A stretch of 64,000 nucleotides of DNA from Buxus sempervirens (taxonomy: Eukaryota; Streptophyta; Magnoliopsida; Buxales; Buxaceae), in NCBI GenBank assembly GCA_947561395.2, contig OX387190.1, forward strand, positions 22,128,858-22,192,857. Direction: 5' to 3'. The notes under the pieces were generated by a model. The model was given only the letters and a program-made list of their open reading frames with translations, was not told where the DNA came from and ran no database searches. Made by a program: the position numbers and the translations under genes. Positions 21,238 to 33,369 of this stretch are shown here, piece by piece (the first letter of the stretch is position 1; each line of letters starts with the position of its first letter).

Positions 21238-24061
21238 CTACACAGGACCACCCCTACGGCCACGGCCACGTCCTCTGCCTCGACCACGGCCTGAAGATCG
21301 CCGGGGCTCAAAAACATGTCGTACGATGTTACGGGCTGTACTACGAGTCATCCTGCTCAAAACAGACTGAATATCATGCCACATATATAAAGGCACAAGG
21401 CTAGCAGTGGGATGATCATGAGGAACGTACCCCGAAGTATCTACATATCCCGTAGACTCGGTATCAGAATCTGTATAAACAGACTCAGAATCGGTAGCAG
21501 CAGGATCGGCAAGAATGGACGGCCCAGTAGCAATATCAGCATCATGAACAGGCTCCACAGGATCAATAGCAGCCTCCTCTATGACCCCAGCCTCCACAGT
21601 AGGCTCCACCACAGCGACATCCCTGGCCGGCTCCATATCCATATCTACAGAAGCATCAGGAGCAGTCTCAGGTGCTGGAGCAGACTCTGGCACATCCACA
21701 ACAGCAGGTGCAACCTCAGCCTCGACCTCGGGCTCTACTGTAGGAGCCTCTACCGATCTGGAAGAAGTCACGAACTCCACCCGTGCCACAGAAAATACCT
21801 CACCACGAAGATGCATAGGCACAGGTGAAGCAGGTGAAGAAGGGCCGGCTGTGTCATCCTGAAAATAAGAAAGGAAATTTTAATTAGAACAGGATAAACA
21901 GAGATAAAAGCAGAAATGAAAAGAGGTGAAAGAATTAACCTGGGTATGAGATGGACCCGCCTGGTCCTATGCATCAGAAGGGCCCGCCTGGCCCTGTGCC
22001 CTGGCAAGCTGTCCCCGGAGATCAGAAATAGTAATGTAGAGGGAGTCCCGCTCGGCGATAGCAGCATCTCGCTAGCGCTCTATATCAGCATACCGAGATC
22101 GGATCTCTGCCAACTGAGCCTTCTGAAATAGAAAAGAAGGTGTCAGAAAATGCCAAGTTCAAATAAAGTATAAGAATGGAAGATGAAAAGGGAGAAGGCA
22201 TACCGTCGTATCATATGCTTTAATCATTACCCCTCCAATCTCCATGACTCCACCACGGACAGGCATAGGTGGCATAAGGCACCCAATTAAAGCTCGCCTG
22301 AACCAGGCATCATAGTCACCCTCCTCCAATAAAGTCTCTGCCTCAGTCCAATCTAGGAACTGGGCAGGATCAACAGGCATAGGAGGAAAGGAGGGGGTAG
22401 TATCTGGAGGGATGGCAGGAATCCGGGGCTCTCCAACATGCTGATAGAAGATGCGTTCGCCGCAATACCAGATGCTGCCCATCTGACCAATGAAGAACTG
22501 ATATCTTTGACGTCTTTGGTCAGGGGCAAAAGCATCATCTCTAGCCGCATGCAGGGCTAGCACCTCGTGAATATCCTCCATCCTGGGGACGAACAGCTAA
22601 AAAACAGAAAGGGATATTATACATGTGATCCAGAAAAGAAGAAAAAAAAGAGAAAGAGAAGAGGAATTAAAGAAGATTACCTCAGATCAATATATCCTGT
22701 CCAGGTGGGCCCGGGCAGACCTAGGACGACTCTTTTCAGAGTCGTGCTCCACATGACACCATCTACGAGCCATGGGATATGTCTCCTCTGGCATCGTAGA
22801 GGTAGGGCGGAAATAAGGGATATAAACCCTAGCAAAGAACTGCAAAAAGAAGAAAAAGGGTCAAAAAGAATAGAAAAGGAGAAAGAAAGAGAGGAGAAAT
22901 AATTGTTTCACATGCAGGAAGGGCTAGAAGAATCTGTACCCAACCCCAGCTCCTCGAGAAGTGGAGAGGCCGCTCAATGATCAGCGCAAGCCGGCCAGAA
23001 TAGTACCAAAAATGAGCGGGCCCCATGCATACCTCCTCGCTCGCTGCAATTCTCCCAATAAACTCAAAAAGTGAGGACTAACTGAAGTCGTGTCCTCTGG
23101 GAAGAAGCAAGAGCCCATCATGTAAATAAAAAGGAATCGGAAGGCAAACGGAAAAACTGGATCACCGGTGGCAAGCTGGCCAAACTGCCTCCCCCTGAAA
23201 GTCTCTCTCAACCAAGTCAGAGAAAATCTCGTTCTCCCTCTATCCCATGCCTCCGGAGGCAGCATGATATAGCCAAGGTAAGCGGCGATCTCATCAGCAT
23301 CTGGCATCACCATCTTAGGAATAATATCACCGATCATCCTAATCCCGGTGATAAGAGTGAAGTCGGACGGCCGGATCCCAATCTCAATATCTGGAAAATG
23401 GAAGCTCAATGTCTCGGGGAAGAATCTCTCGAGCAACGCTGCAATAAGGGCCCGATCCAGGCGCACATCTGGAATGGTGATGAATAGGCCAAAGCCATAC
23501 AAGCCTAGCTCCCGACGGTAGGCTGAACTGCAATCTCCAATGAATCTGATAAAGCTAGCCCAGCTCCCACGATAATGAGACATGGGATACTCCAAAGGGA
23601 TATCTGCTCTAATACACGCTAGTAATGAGTCCTCAAGCCATGCAAAAGATCAGTATCCCTAATCTGAGCAGCAACTGCCTCAGGGACCTCAACTCTAGTC
23701 CGGGCCTCATCTCTGCCACGGCCTCCTCTGCGGCCCTCATCATGGCCTCCATCTCTGCCTCCACTGCGGCGCCCTCTACGGCTCCTATCTCGGCCTGAAG
23801 CCTCAACTGCCGGCTAAGGAAACAATTGGAAGGAAGAAAGAATCAGGGTGATGCATTTTGTGAAAGAATATTGAATTTAGAAAGGTTAGGGTATACCTCT
23901 GGGGTCGCCTCACGTGAATCCCCAGAAGGGAGATCTGGGACATCCGAATCGGAATCCCTCTCGGCCCTCGAAGACGAGGCCACATCAGCATGATCCCGCC
24001 TAACCCTCGAGGAGGAAGGCTCATCTGCAGGATCCCTGGAAGCTGATCGAAGGCGGGCCAT
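21238..24061 (-). pseudogene. Antisense gene Y, Element 1: six-exon gene with RG-rich tail
   Basis: Predicted coding exons on the minus strand are 24061-23897, 23813 to about 22915 (donor degraded), 22839-22681, 22596-22204, 22122-21940 and 21858-21238. All the clear introns are in phase 0. Exon 1 is Ser/Arg/Asp-rich. Exon 2 has an Arg/Gly-rich start and a conserved domain with FHFPDIEIGIRPSDFTLITGI and FFPEDTTSVSPHFLSLL. Exon 3 has YFRPTSTMPEE, exon 4 has YQFFIGQMGSIWYCGERIFY, and exon 5 is a short coiled coil. Exon 6 is acidic Ala/Pro-rich and ends in GRGRGRGRGRGRRGGPV, an RGG-like RNA-binding tail. Exon 3 is 159 bp in both elements. Frameshifts lie near 23625 and 22980; stops include TGA at 22687-22689. 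The product is unknown; a plant-mobile-domain relation is possible. Confidence 0.72.
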
Positions 24062-25430
24062 CTACGGTTCAAATCAGGGAGATGTTTATTTATTCATTTA
24101 AAATTTTTATTTGCTTGATTTCCATTTTAACCAAGTTTAATTGATTTGCAGGAAAAAGAAAGATGGAAGATAGAATAAAATGCTTCAGAAACTCCCGATC
24201 AAATCAAGAATCAACTGAAGGAGTTTATTTTTTTTTAGAAATATTTTATTTGTCTTTGCTTTAAAAATTATATAGAGAAACTATATAAGAATTACATGCT
24301 TCTTGTAGGTTCTCTTTATATGAAAAAAAAAATGTGTGTTTTAAGTTTTTTCTTTGTATTTCCTAAAGATGTCTGACAATGGATTTTACTTGGTTTCAGG
24401 ATAATCAAGGCATGTTCAAACTAACAGGAAGTTGTGAACAGGAGTTCAAGTCTATTGTGATCTGGGTTTTTTTAGGTGAAAATTCAGAAATGTATTATGA
24501 TCACGTCGGAACATTTGGATGGGATGTTCTAACATCCCATGGATCAAGAATCAGTTCATATCAAACCCATGAGTGGTTAACTCAAGCTAAGGTTTTCAAA
24601 GCAAAATTCAGGCATTAGTTTACAATCAGAACACTGAAATGAAAGCATGAACATATGTAAACAACATGCTAAGTAAGGATGAGCCAATGACAGTGGCAAA
24701 TTGCTTCATGATGATCGATGTCAAAAGGGAATACAAATTTCAATTGAAAGCATACTGCAAATAAAGCAGAAATTCAATCTCAATCAGAAAAATTGCAAGT
24801 ATCAGTTCAGTGGTATAATTTGCAAGAAAAGTCAGCAGGTCACAGTAATCAATAAACTGGCATTTGGAGCTTTCAACCAATCAAGAATGCAATCAAGCAA
24901 GAACAGAAAAAAATGCAGAGAATCCAAGTGATCAAGCATGAATTAAGAAACTATCAGAAGGCATGCCTGGTTACAAATACAGAAAAATTCCCAAATGATA
25001 AAAATGGAATTGGGGATTATTCTCAAACCATAAACAGTCAAACTCGTGCATGAACCAGACTTGATGCTATTACTGTTTGTGCCCACTAGAAGAGAGGTTC
25101 GGTCACTTACCTGTTTCGACCGAAATATGAAATTTTGTTAAACCTCAAGGAGTGCTCACGACCGTTTGGGATGATTCGAAGCACACCCAAAAGCTTGATC
25201 ACAGTCACGGCAGTGGAAGAAGATGCAAAGAATCCCCGGAGGAATCGGTCGTCGCAGGATTCAATGGAGAATATGAGAATCTCCGGAATGAACAGTGGTC
25301 GCCGGCGAAGTCGTGTGAGTCGTCGGAGATTAGAAGAAGAAGAAGGGGAAACCGTAAGAGAAGATACGGGCGTGAGCAAAATAGGGCAAAATACGAGCAG
25401 AAATGAAGAAGGAAGTCGCGGCCGAGATTA
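24062..25430 (-). other. 5' untranslated exon and intron of gene Y, Element 1
   Basis: The predicted untranslated exon runs from about 25425 to 25111 and is pyrimidine- and CG-rich. Its donor is ACAG|GTAAGT at 25111/25110. The intron ends GTAG directly before the ATG at 24061. Element 3 has the same design (untranslated exon, intron 32597-33369 ending TATAG|ATG). No other gene is seen in this stretch. Confidence 0.6.
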
Positions 25431-25562
25431 AGAAGAAAGGTAAAATCCGTAAAAATAGCACGGGCTATAGGCACCCGTAAAGGTAATACGGTCCACTTCG
25501 CCTGTGTTTAAATTATGGGCAACATCTATCCGTAATGCAAATACGGGCGAAGCAGAAAATTG
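25431..25562. repeat. Palindrome array, 28-bp class, upstream of gene Y of Element 1
   Basis: A half-site ends at 25451, and 21-nt palindromes start at 25459, 25487 and 25514, with a last half-degenerate unit at 25542. Spacing is 28, 27 and 28 bp. It lies next to the predicted start of the gene Y untranslated exon. The remainder up to 25871 is non-coding. Confidence 0.85.
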
Positions 25563-25871
25563 CGTACTTAATTTTTTCCACACTTTTCAGGAGATTAATG
25601 TTTATATTAGTTGTAAGTTGCAAGGATTGCCATCTTACCCACTTTTGTTTAAAAATTTTTGTCTCAAATCTCACTTCATAGCCACGAGTGCTCAGTGAGA
25701 GGAGAGAGGAGGATTTGGCCCTTAAGCTGAGGGACTTTTAGCAAATCTTCCACAATAAATCCTTTTTCATCCATTTAATCCTTGCAAAATGCAATTAGTT
25801 AGACAAAGATCTCAAAAAGTGCAATTGGTGGGTCTTTTTGCTCTCTGCTTGTAATTGGTTCCAATTACCAG

Positions 25872-25886
25872 CAAAGAGGGGGCAGT
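25872..25886 (+). other. Polypurine tract of Element 1
   Basis: The run caaagagggggcagt directly abuts the 3' LTR. It would prime plus-strand DNA synthesis. The same motif on the minus strand (gcaaagaggggcagt) precedes the 3' LTR of Element 3. Confidence 0.85.
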
Positions 25887-27524
25887 TGTAGACACCGCAA
25901 ATTGCACTACAAAATGAGAAAATAATGAAAACATTAATTGGAATTTAAAACAGGCCAAAAATGCATGAAAATCAATAATTTAAGCCTTGACCGTATTGTA
26001 TCTACGGGCTAAGTGCACCCGAATTTTATATACGGGCACGCAGCGCCCGTAATACATATATGGACACCTTTGGACCGTAAATCATTTACGGGCGCATCAG
26101 ACTCGTGAGAGTTTTATTCTTCTCTTGATTTCTGAGTTTTATTTTTAGTCCAATATCCCTTTAAATGAGCGAATTATATATTCGTGCGAAATATCTTTGT
26201 GGATAAAGGATGGGCATGATCTTGTGTTTAACTCAAACTGAAACTCTATCTTGTCAAACCTTGGACCAACCATACCCCTGGCTTTGCCTATAAATAGAGG
26301 GCCTTTCCTCAAGCAAAGGGCCACGAAAATTTGAAGTCTAAGAAGCTCCAAGAGAAGAGAGGAATCCCTGCTGCTCTGCTTGCTCAATCCAGGTAAGTCC
26401 CTTTTCCCTTTTATTTTCTGTCTTCAATTCTAGAAGTAATAGGATCTTCTCTATTGCTGTAGAATAAGGCCATCTTTCATTCTGTATTCCCAAACTTATC
26501 TCCAAGTACCTCAAGAGTCTCTCTAGCCATAAAACGTGAAGAGAGAGCTAGGGGAAAAGAGAACAGGTGGATCCGTAGGGTAGACCCCCATGTGCTCTAA
26601 TCTGTGAGATATGGCTGCTTTAGATATCCTGATCATGTGGTTTTTATGTTGAATCTGAATGAATCACATGAATCCATGATGTTTATAGCATAAGATCCCC
26701 ACTTTTTGATAAAATTTGGATTTTTCACATATTTGCACCTACAGCACTGTTTTCGTGATTTTTGGGATTTTAGGCTAGGATCTTGGATCCATTATGATCA
26801 ATATAGTAGATCTGGATCCAGAAGCCTGAAAATAAATTCTAGGGTTTCATGATGTGGTTTTTGAGTCCTTTTCATTATTGAGAGAAGACCCTACGGTCTA
26901 AGTTCTCCCCTTTTGATGTTCTTATCAACGTGGGTATTTTTGGATTTGATTTCTTGATTTAAGGTGAAATTTGGGCTTTATCTATGTCCTGAAATGTTTA
27001 AGTTTAAATCTGAAATATTTTATAAAAATCATATTTTTCTAGATTTCTAGAATTTAACTTGAAGCCAGATTTTTGAAGGTTTCACTTTAAATTGATTTTA
27101 TTTGATTTTATCTCAATTTTGTTTTAATCATGAAACCCTAGGAATGGTATGATCATATTTGAAAGTTCTGGATCAATCAAACTATTCGTATGAAAAAACC
27201 ATACAATTTTGTCTTTATGTGATTTTTCATGATTTTTATAGCAAGCCTTTTTTCTTTGTAAAACATGAACAATACCTGGCAACCACCTTGTGTGGATGAA
27301 TAGGGGTGCCTAACACCTTCCCCTGTTCATAACCTAATCCCCTTACCCATCTCTGGTTGTTTTTTTTAGGAGGGTTATTTTTACCCTAAAAATTGCCTTT
27401 CGAGTTTATTTAATATTTTGGTGTCCATTCACACCTAAATTGAATGGTGGCGACTCTTTGTTTTATTCAATGCCGTGTGATGATAGAAGAAGTCATTGGA
27501 TTTGATTTTTTCCCATGTCTCACA
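25887..27524 (+). repeat. 3' LTR of Element 1 (28-bp class, intact)
   Basis: It is 1638 bp from TGTAGACACC to GTCTCACA, followed by the target duplication GTAGT at 27525-27529. It contains the palindrome array 25975-26107, a TATA box (tataaata) at 26289-26296 and a splice donor CCAG|GTAAGT near 26391. The U5 block with 'gtgtggatgaataggggtgcc' is at about 27289-27350. Compared with 39-bp-class LTRs it lacks the ATG near the TATA box: the aligned codon reads AGG or AAG. Confidence 0.95.
25975..26107. repeat. Palindrome array, 28-bp class, in 3' LTR of Element 1
   Basis: Four 21-nt palindromes start at 26003, 26031, 26059 and 26087, exactly 28 bp apart, after a half-site ending at 25995. They correspond one to one with the array in the 5' LTR (2687-2819), with a few substitutions that mostly exchange g and a. 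Confidence 0.92.
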
Positions 27525-27879
27525 GTAGTAGCGTAATTTTGAACGAAACGCTTAAAAAACTATTAAAATTCTCCTCGGCAATCTCCTCTTCTCGATGAAA
27601 ACGTTCGAAACATATTATTTAATTTAAGATCCTCTCCACGTTCGCAACTTACCCGACATTTCTGGACCTTCTTCGTCTTCGTCATCCTCATCGCATACGA
27701 AAAGGACAGGATCATACTCCATTTGCTTCACAGAGGTTTCCCTTTCTTACAAACGCGCGCGCCCACTTGACGAAAGAAAGGGACCACCACCATCACAAGA
27801 ACTTCGTAAGCGAGGGACCACCACGACAGCCACCAGCCTCATTGAAAGACGACTGTAAGCCCTTATTTAATTTTATAAT
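27525..27879. other. Host flank right of Element 1
   Basis: This begins with the duplicated GTAGT. It is a moderately GC-rich stretch with 'cttcttcgtcttcgtcatcc' and no convincing open frame. It could be the 5' region of the Ulp1-like unit that follows, but nothing in the sequence proves that. Confidence 0.4.
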
Positions 27880-28840
27880 ATAATGACCAAATGTATACAT
27901 AAGGAGCCATAGGTACCAGCTGAAATAAGCCAAAGGTACTGCTCCAAATAATGATGGGTACCTGCCGAGTTAAGCTTTAGGTACGCCCGAAGAGCTTCCC
28001 CAAAAACATTTTCGTAGTCAACAAATAAACCTATGGTGCCCTCCAAATAAGCATTAGCTACATCCCTATTTAATTCACAGGCACCCCCAAATAAAGCGTA
28101 AGTACCCCAGTCAAATAACTCATACATACATCCCACAAATCAGATTAAGGTACCCCACTCTAAGACCAAGGTACCGCATATAAGCCTAAGGTACCTCCCA
28201 TATAAACCTAAGGTACCCCATGGTAAGCCATATGCAATTACCAAAATTAGCCTAAGGTACCCTCTAAACCTACAGTACCCACAATATAAGCCCAAGGTAT
28301 CCCCAATATAAGGCTAAGGTACTTCCTGAAATCGTGATTCAGCGATTTGTCCTGAGACCTAATCGCTACGAAACAGAGACAATGTTTCACTGCTTACAGT
28401 TAATCGCAAATCCTCGATTAGTCGTCTGATTAATCGCGGCACCTAATCGTCAGGTCACGATTAATCCTGTACTTAATCGTGATGAAAATCTTGTGAAGTA
28501 AGGCTTAGATTCCGCTCCCCTCCCCAATTAATTCATAATTGGTGGGTTACCCAAGGCTTATGGGGTTAGTACCTAAGGCTCACTTGTTTGTACCAAGGCA
28601 TTTTTGGGGTGTACCTAGAACATTTTGGGGGGGGGGGGGGGATATTTGGGGATATCCAAGGCTTATTTGTGGGATACGAAAGCCTTATTTTGTTGGGGGT
28701 ACCTAAGGCTTAATTGGGTTTTGGTAAGCCAATTTCTAGGTGTAAGTAAACCAATTTAGGGGGCCTATTTGTGGGTACCCAATTCTTATTTGTGGGGTAC
28801 AAAATGCATATTTGTGGGGTACGTAAGGCGTATTTCAATT
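27880..28840. repeat. Left foldback repeat of ggtacc units
   Basis: One arm (27880-28340) repeats 'aagcctaaggtacccc'-like units. The other arm (28540-28840) repeats the complement, 'ggggtacctaaggcttattt'. A central part (28340-28530) is rich in 'ttaatcg/cgattaa' motifs. The whole could fold into a long imperfect hairpin. A second foldback with the same units lies at 62745-63365 on the other side of the Ulp1-like gene. A run of 13 G lies near 28628. Confidence 0.75.
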
Positions 28841-29187
28841 TACATTTTGATTTTATAGATGACACATGTAAATAGTCACATTGCAAAGTTTTTTTTTTAT
28901 CAATTTGTATATTTATTTGTAGATAAATGGCACCAAGCGGGGAAGGAGTTCGCAATAGATGTACTCCTCAACGACTGCTAAAAATTATCAAAAGGTTGAA
29001 CGAGTCCTAGGGGCTAGCTGTTAGAGAAATTGGGCTGGGAAGCCTTCTTGATATGACGATTAAACACTGTTATAAGGGCAACATTGTGTCCTTATTGGCT
29101 TCATTTGATCCCGATAAATGTTGCCTTGAAGTAAGTGGAAAGACGTTTGATATATCACCTCCTGATGTTGAGCGGATATTGGGGGTG

Positions 29188-31659
29188 TGTGAGACATGGA
29201 AAAATCACCAAGATGATTCCCTCCGTCATCACATGGGCTCAACGAAAATGGGAGAGTCACCACCATTCAATTTTAGGGTCTGAATGGACACCAAAAATCA
29301 TCAAAATAAGCAAAAGGGCAAAAACTAGAGTAAAAATAACTCTACTTGAAAATAAAATCCAGAGATGGGTAAGGGGATTAGATTATGAATGGGGGAAGGT
29401 GTTAGGCACCCCCATTCACCCACACAAGGTGGTTGCCAAGTGTTGTTCATGCTAAAAAAATAAGAAAGCTTGCTAAAATAATAAAAAAACCTTGAAAACG
29501 GATTAAAGAAATGTATGATACTTTCACATGAGAAATCCAATGAATTCCAGATCCTCTTTTATGTCAGTATCATTCCTGGGATATCACCATTAGATGGAAA
29601 TCAAAGCAAAAATTGAATAAAACCAAGTTGAGTCAAATCCGAAAAATTCAGTAAAAGATAGTGCCATTTGTCTTGAAATCATTCAAATCCAATTTAAATT
29701 GAATCAAACCAAATCCATTTGAAAGATTATGATAAATAGAAGACTCATGCAAATTTTCAATCAAATCCGGTTAAAATCCTAGGAGTTATGCTCCTTTGAA
29801 ATCTGCTGTTGGAAAGTGTTTAAAGTAACAAGTGGGCAACTTTGGAAATTCATTTAGAAAACTTGGCTCCATATGAATCCGTGAAATTTGGCATGAATTA
29901 AGTATGTAGAGCCATCTTTCAAATGAAACTAGCATCATACAAAAATCCATCTGGATGTGCCTTGGGTGACCTCCCGAACAGGCTCCGAAGATCACAGATT
30001 AACCCAGAAAGGTGCTGTTGAGCAGTTCTGAGTAATTATGTTACCTACAACACAAATGGAATCAAACAATTATGAAACCAACTGGATTTAAAATTAGACT
30101 TCCGAATAAAATCACAAAAACAAAAATCACTCGAATTGGACTTAAAACGAACACATGGCGCTTAGTCAAAGTGACAGGTTCAACAAACTGGCCTGAACTG
30201 ACCTATCACCTTTGACTGAGTGGTGTCAAAAATCCACTCAATAAAAATTGATGAAATTTTACAGACATAAACTAGACAGCCTCACCTTTCCCATGGCTTG
30301 GGAATCACTCCAAAATTCATCTGGATGATGAAGTTACGAGTGTCCGAAGTTAGGGTACAGATGCTGTCTCGTTTTACCACTTTTAAGTAAAATCAATTCA
30401 AATCAGTGATTGGATGTGTGTGATCCGTGCAATGTAAATCAAAACCACTTGAAAAAATGTTGAAGAACCTCTAGGAAGAAATAGGGCACAAGCTTGGCTC
30501 ACCATTCTCTCCGATTGGAAAGAATATGCGAAAAACCCCCCCAAAAGTGAGCAAAAATGCCCAAAACCGAGAGGTTAGACCTAAAGGTCTTCAATACTCA
30601 AAAAGAACTTGCTTGAAATCACTTTGAAAATCATTGAGATATATCCCAGAATTGCTTGGGGCTATTTATTTCAGATCTATCACAATGAATGCAATAGATC
30701 CAAAATACAAGCCGATTCTGACAAAAAACAAGTGCAATATGTGTATATGTGTAAAAATCATTTCTTCAAATATAACCACACATAGCATTCATATCAATCA
30801 AAAGGGGTTCTAAAAAGACCTAGGGTTCCGTTCCATTCTCATTTCCTTTAGTTCTCTCTCCCCGTTTAACGGTTTTTCGAGATATTCTTGGGGTACTTTG
30901 AGTATGAAACGGTTTTCATAGAATCAAAAGGCTTTTCAACAAGGTTCTAACACTAAGGATCAATCCTCAGTCTCGTTTTCCCTAGATCCCACCTTCACGT
31001 TTTACGGCTAGGGCGAGTCTTGAGGTACTTTGAGTAGAGGAAGGGTTTGCATACACAAAGAGTAGGCCTTATTCTACAGAAAGGTAGAAGAAAGAGCTAA
31101 TCCTAGAATGTAAGAACAGAAAAATAAAGAGGGGTTTAAGGCTTACCTAGGTTTCTGGAAGCAGTGCGGCAGTGGTTCCCTTCTTCATTCGGAGCTCTTT
31201 AATGTCCAACTTCTTGGCCATTTGCTTAAGGAGGAGCCTCCTATTTATAGGTAAAGACTAGGGTTAGGGTTTGCATGATGCTAGACACAAAATGATGTCT
31301 AAAGTCCACCAACCTAAACCCTAAGGCTATTTCCGAGATTTCCACTCCTTAAGTGAAGGATATGATGGTAAAAAGTGAAAACTCTCGGAAAACCCTAATT
31401 TTGAGCAAAAACCTTGTATCCGACAACTCAAATCAGCTACAAGGACACCTATATGTATCTGACGACATATGTTGGATACATTAATACCTGCTTGTATCCG
31501 ACGACTTGTGTCGGATATAAAAAGGTCCTCTTGTATCCGATGACTCATGTCGGATACAATAAAAATGCTTAAATCCGAATTTTTGTGCTGGTTTCAAAGG
31601 AAAGAATGATTTTTGCCAATTGTTCATTATTTTTCCAGCGCAATTTTGGGGTGTCTACA
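29188..31659 (-). repeat. 3' LTR of Element 3 (39-bp class)
   Basis: It is 2472 bp on the minus strand from TGTAGACACC (ending at 31659) to GTCTCACA (at 29188). It is close to the 5' LTR at 57134-59520, with differences mainly C/T or G/A. A TATA box lies in 'ctatttatagg' near 31239-31250. The donor is at 31147/31146. The short LTR frame (31221-31147) ends in TAG where the 5' LTR has CAG. Confidence 0.95.
31416..31557. repeat. Palindrome array, 39-bp class, in 3' LTR of Element 3
   Basis: Four 25-nt palindromes start at 31416, 31455, 31494 and 31533, exactly 39 bp apart. They match the four units of the 5' LTR array (59275-59416); several arms have decayed by C-to-T or G-to-A changes. Confidence 0.93.
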
Positions 31660-31674
31660 ACTGCCCCTCTTTGC
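31660..31674 (-). other. Polypurine tract of Element 3
   Basis: The minus strand reads gcaaagaggggcagt directly before the LTR start at 31659. Confidence 0.85.
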
Positions 31675-32213
31675 GGGAATTGCAGAGCAATGAGCTGCAA
31701 AGATTAGACAAGCCCAAATTGTGCTCTCTTGACCATGATTTGCTTGGTTCAAATTAATTTTGCAAAATAATTTTGGGTGAAGATTTGCCAAAAAGCCCTA
31801 ACTCTGAGGGGGCATTTCTTCAAGATATCTTAAATTCCACTGAGCTCTCGTGGCTATGAAGTGGATTTTAAACCCAAAATAAGACTTTTGAAAACTAATT
31901 TTGTCATCAAACCAAGTTAAAAATTGAATGAATGTTTTCCTTTTGACCAATACATTCCCCCAAGTTGTTCTAAATTCCACTGAGCTCTCGTGGCTATGAA
32001 GTGGATTTTAAGCCCAAAAATAGGTTTTTTTTGTGAAGATAGAAGATTTTGTAGCACACATTTTTTCTTTTTTCTTTTTTTCCTTTTCTTTTTTTCCTTT
32101 TTCTTTTCCTCCTTTTTTCCTCTTTTTTCTTTTCTTTTTCTCCTTTTTTCTTTTTTTTTCTTTTTTTTTTCTCCTTTTTTCTCTTTTTCTCTATTTTTCT
32201 TTTGTATCCGATG
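31675..32213. other. Non-coding interval before gene Y, Element 3
   Basis: A segment of about 50 bp containing 'ccactgagctctcgtggcta' occurs twice, at about 31829 and 31972. A long pyrimidine tract (32060-32210) leads into the palindromes upstream of gene Y. Open frames across the tract are low-complexity and are not genes. Confidence 0.6.
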
Positions 32214-32267
32214 TAATTGGTCGGATAAGAAGATTCTCATTTGTATCCGACCTGATTCGTCGGATAC
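32214..32267. repeat. Palindrome pair, 39-bp class, upstream of gene Y of Element 3
   Basis: Two 25-nt palindromes start at 32214 and 32243, 29 bp apart, which is 10 bp shorter than the usual 39. Arms are GTATCCGA and TCGGATA(C/A). A TATA box follows 8 bp after the second. Confidence 0.88.
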
Positions 32268-32274
32268 GTTAGTT

Positions 32275-32282
32275 TATATAAA
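32275..32282 (+). promoter_or_regulatory. TATA box of gene Y, Element 3
   Basis: TATATAAA lies 8 bp downstream of the palindromes. A GC-rich untranslated exon (about 32305-32596) with donor CCAG|GTCAGT follows, then an intron to 33369 that ends directly before the gene Y ATG. The interval 32597-33369 shows no gene. Confidence 0.7.
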
Positions 32283-33369
32283 CCGCGCGCGACCGTGACC
32301 TTTCCCATTCTTTTCTTCTTCTTCGATTGCAAACCCCGGACACTTCTTCTCCACATCGGTTATCTTCTTCAAAAATTGATTCCGGCAGCTTCTTGACTTC
32401 CAGTGACTTGCTTTAGCTCTGGCGACTTGCATTGACTCCGGCGACTTGCATTGACTGCTGCGACCAAGCCCTGGTTCGGCACTTTGGGTTTTCGCTTAAA
32501 CCCTTGCTTCCAATCGATTCTGTTTGACGACTTCGCCCAAGCTCTGGCGACTCCCTACTCCGTCCATCTCTCCACTTCTCTTGTCAATCAAACCAGGTCA
32601 GTGCACATTTTTCTTTGATTGCATATCTGAGGTTTCATCTTGATTTAGATAAAACTTGTTGATATTTGGTAATGCATTCCAATTAATTGCATTGGATCGA
32701 TTGTTGGTGATAATTTTCGACCAACTGCAATGCTCCTGGACATTGAATTTCTTGGTGCTTAAATACCATGCTAGGATTTTTCCTCTATTCTTTTTCTGCA
32801 ATCTACTTTGACTTCACCATTTATCTTAGGATCTTTCCATGAGTTCCATGATTAATCCCACAGCTTGTATGACCACCCCATTCTACTGTACTGTGGTAGG
32901 TGAATCAATTTTGATAATTTTTTAAGCATGCCTATAGTTCATGAGTCCTCAAATCGACAGTGACTAAGAACACTTGATTTTCTGCCAGTGGTGATTTTCA
33001 ACCGAATGGCTTATTGAATGGCATGATTTTCAGATTTTGCCAATGTTTCTAAATGGGTTCATCTTCAACTTTATTACCGTACCATGATTTTTCTCAATTT
33101 GTCTTTACTTCCCCATATGTCTTACCGATTCTTGACTTGAATTCTGATTGCCTGTTGATGGTTCCTGTTTTTTGATCCTTGATTTTGCTTTTATTCTGCC
33201 TCCATGAATATATCCCAAAATCACAACAAATTAATAAGGATTAAATCTTGCAGGTATTCTTAAGATTAGAAAGTATTAGAAGTGAGAACACCTAGGGGTT
33301 GAAATCTAAATTTCTGATAAATCTTTGAACATTAAACAGAAACTTAAAATACTGCCATGTTGTCTATAG

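Larger units (their letters stand above)
2599..27524 (+). mobile_element. Element 1: Tat-lineage Ty3/gypsy retrotransposon, defective
   Basis: The 24.9-kb insertion starts TGTAGACACC and ends GTCTCACA, flanked by the 5-bp duplication GTAGT. The order is 5' LTR, leader with palindromes and a tandem array, gag, protease, G-patch linker, reverse transcriptase/RNase H, archaeal-type RNase H, integrase, two antisense genes, polypurine tract and 3' LTR. All its own palindrome arrays are of the 28-bp class. It carries two nested solo LTRs of the 39-bp class, a deletion of the LTR end and primer-binding site, and many frameshifts and stops, so it cannot be autonomous now. The second, archaeal-type RNase H is the hallmark that places it in the Tat clade (the group that includes Ogre); that placement is family knowledge. 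Confidence 0.93.

Noticed and set aside
21412-21862. Plus-strand open frames opposite gene Y exon 6
   Set aside because: They are shadows of the GC-rich, Ala/Pro-rich coding exon on the minus strand; splice signals and homology support the minus strand.
28620-28645. A run of 13 G as a possible G-quadruplex or origin
   Set aside because: A single G run inside the foldback arm is better explained by slippage, and no partner runs define a quadruplex.
31990-32298. Phe/Ser-rich and Lys-rich open frames on both strands
   Set aside because: They are translations of a long T/C tract upstream of gene Y and have no coding character.
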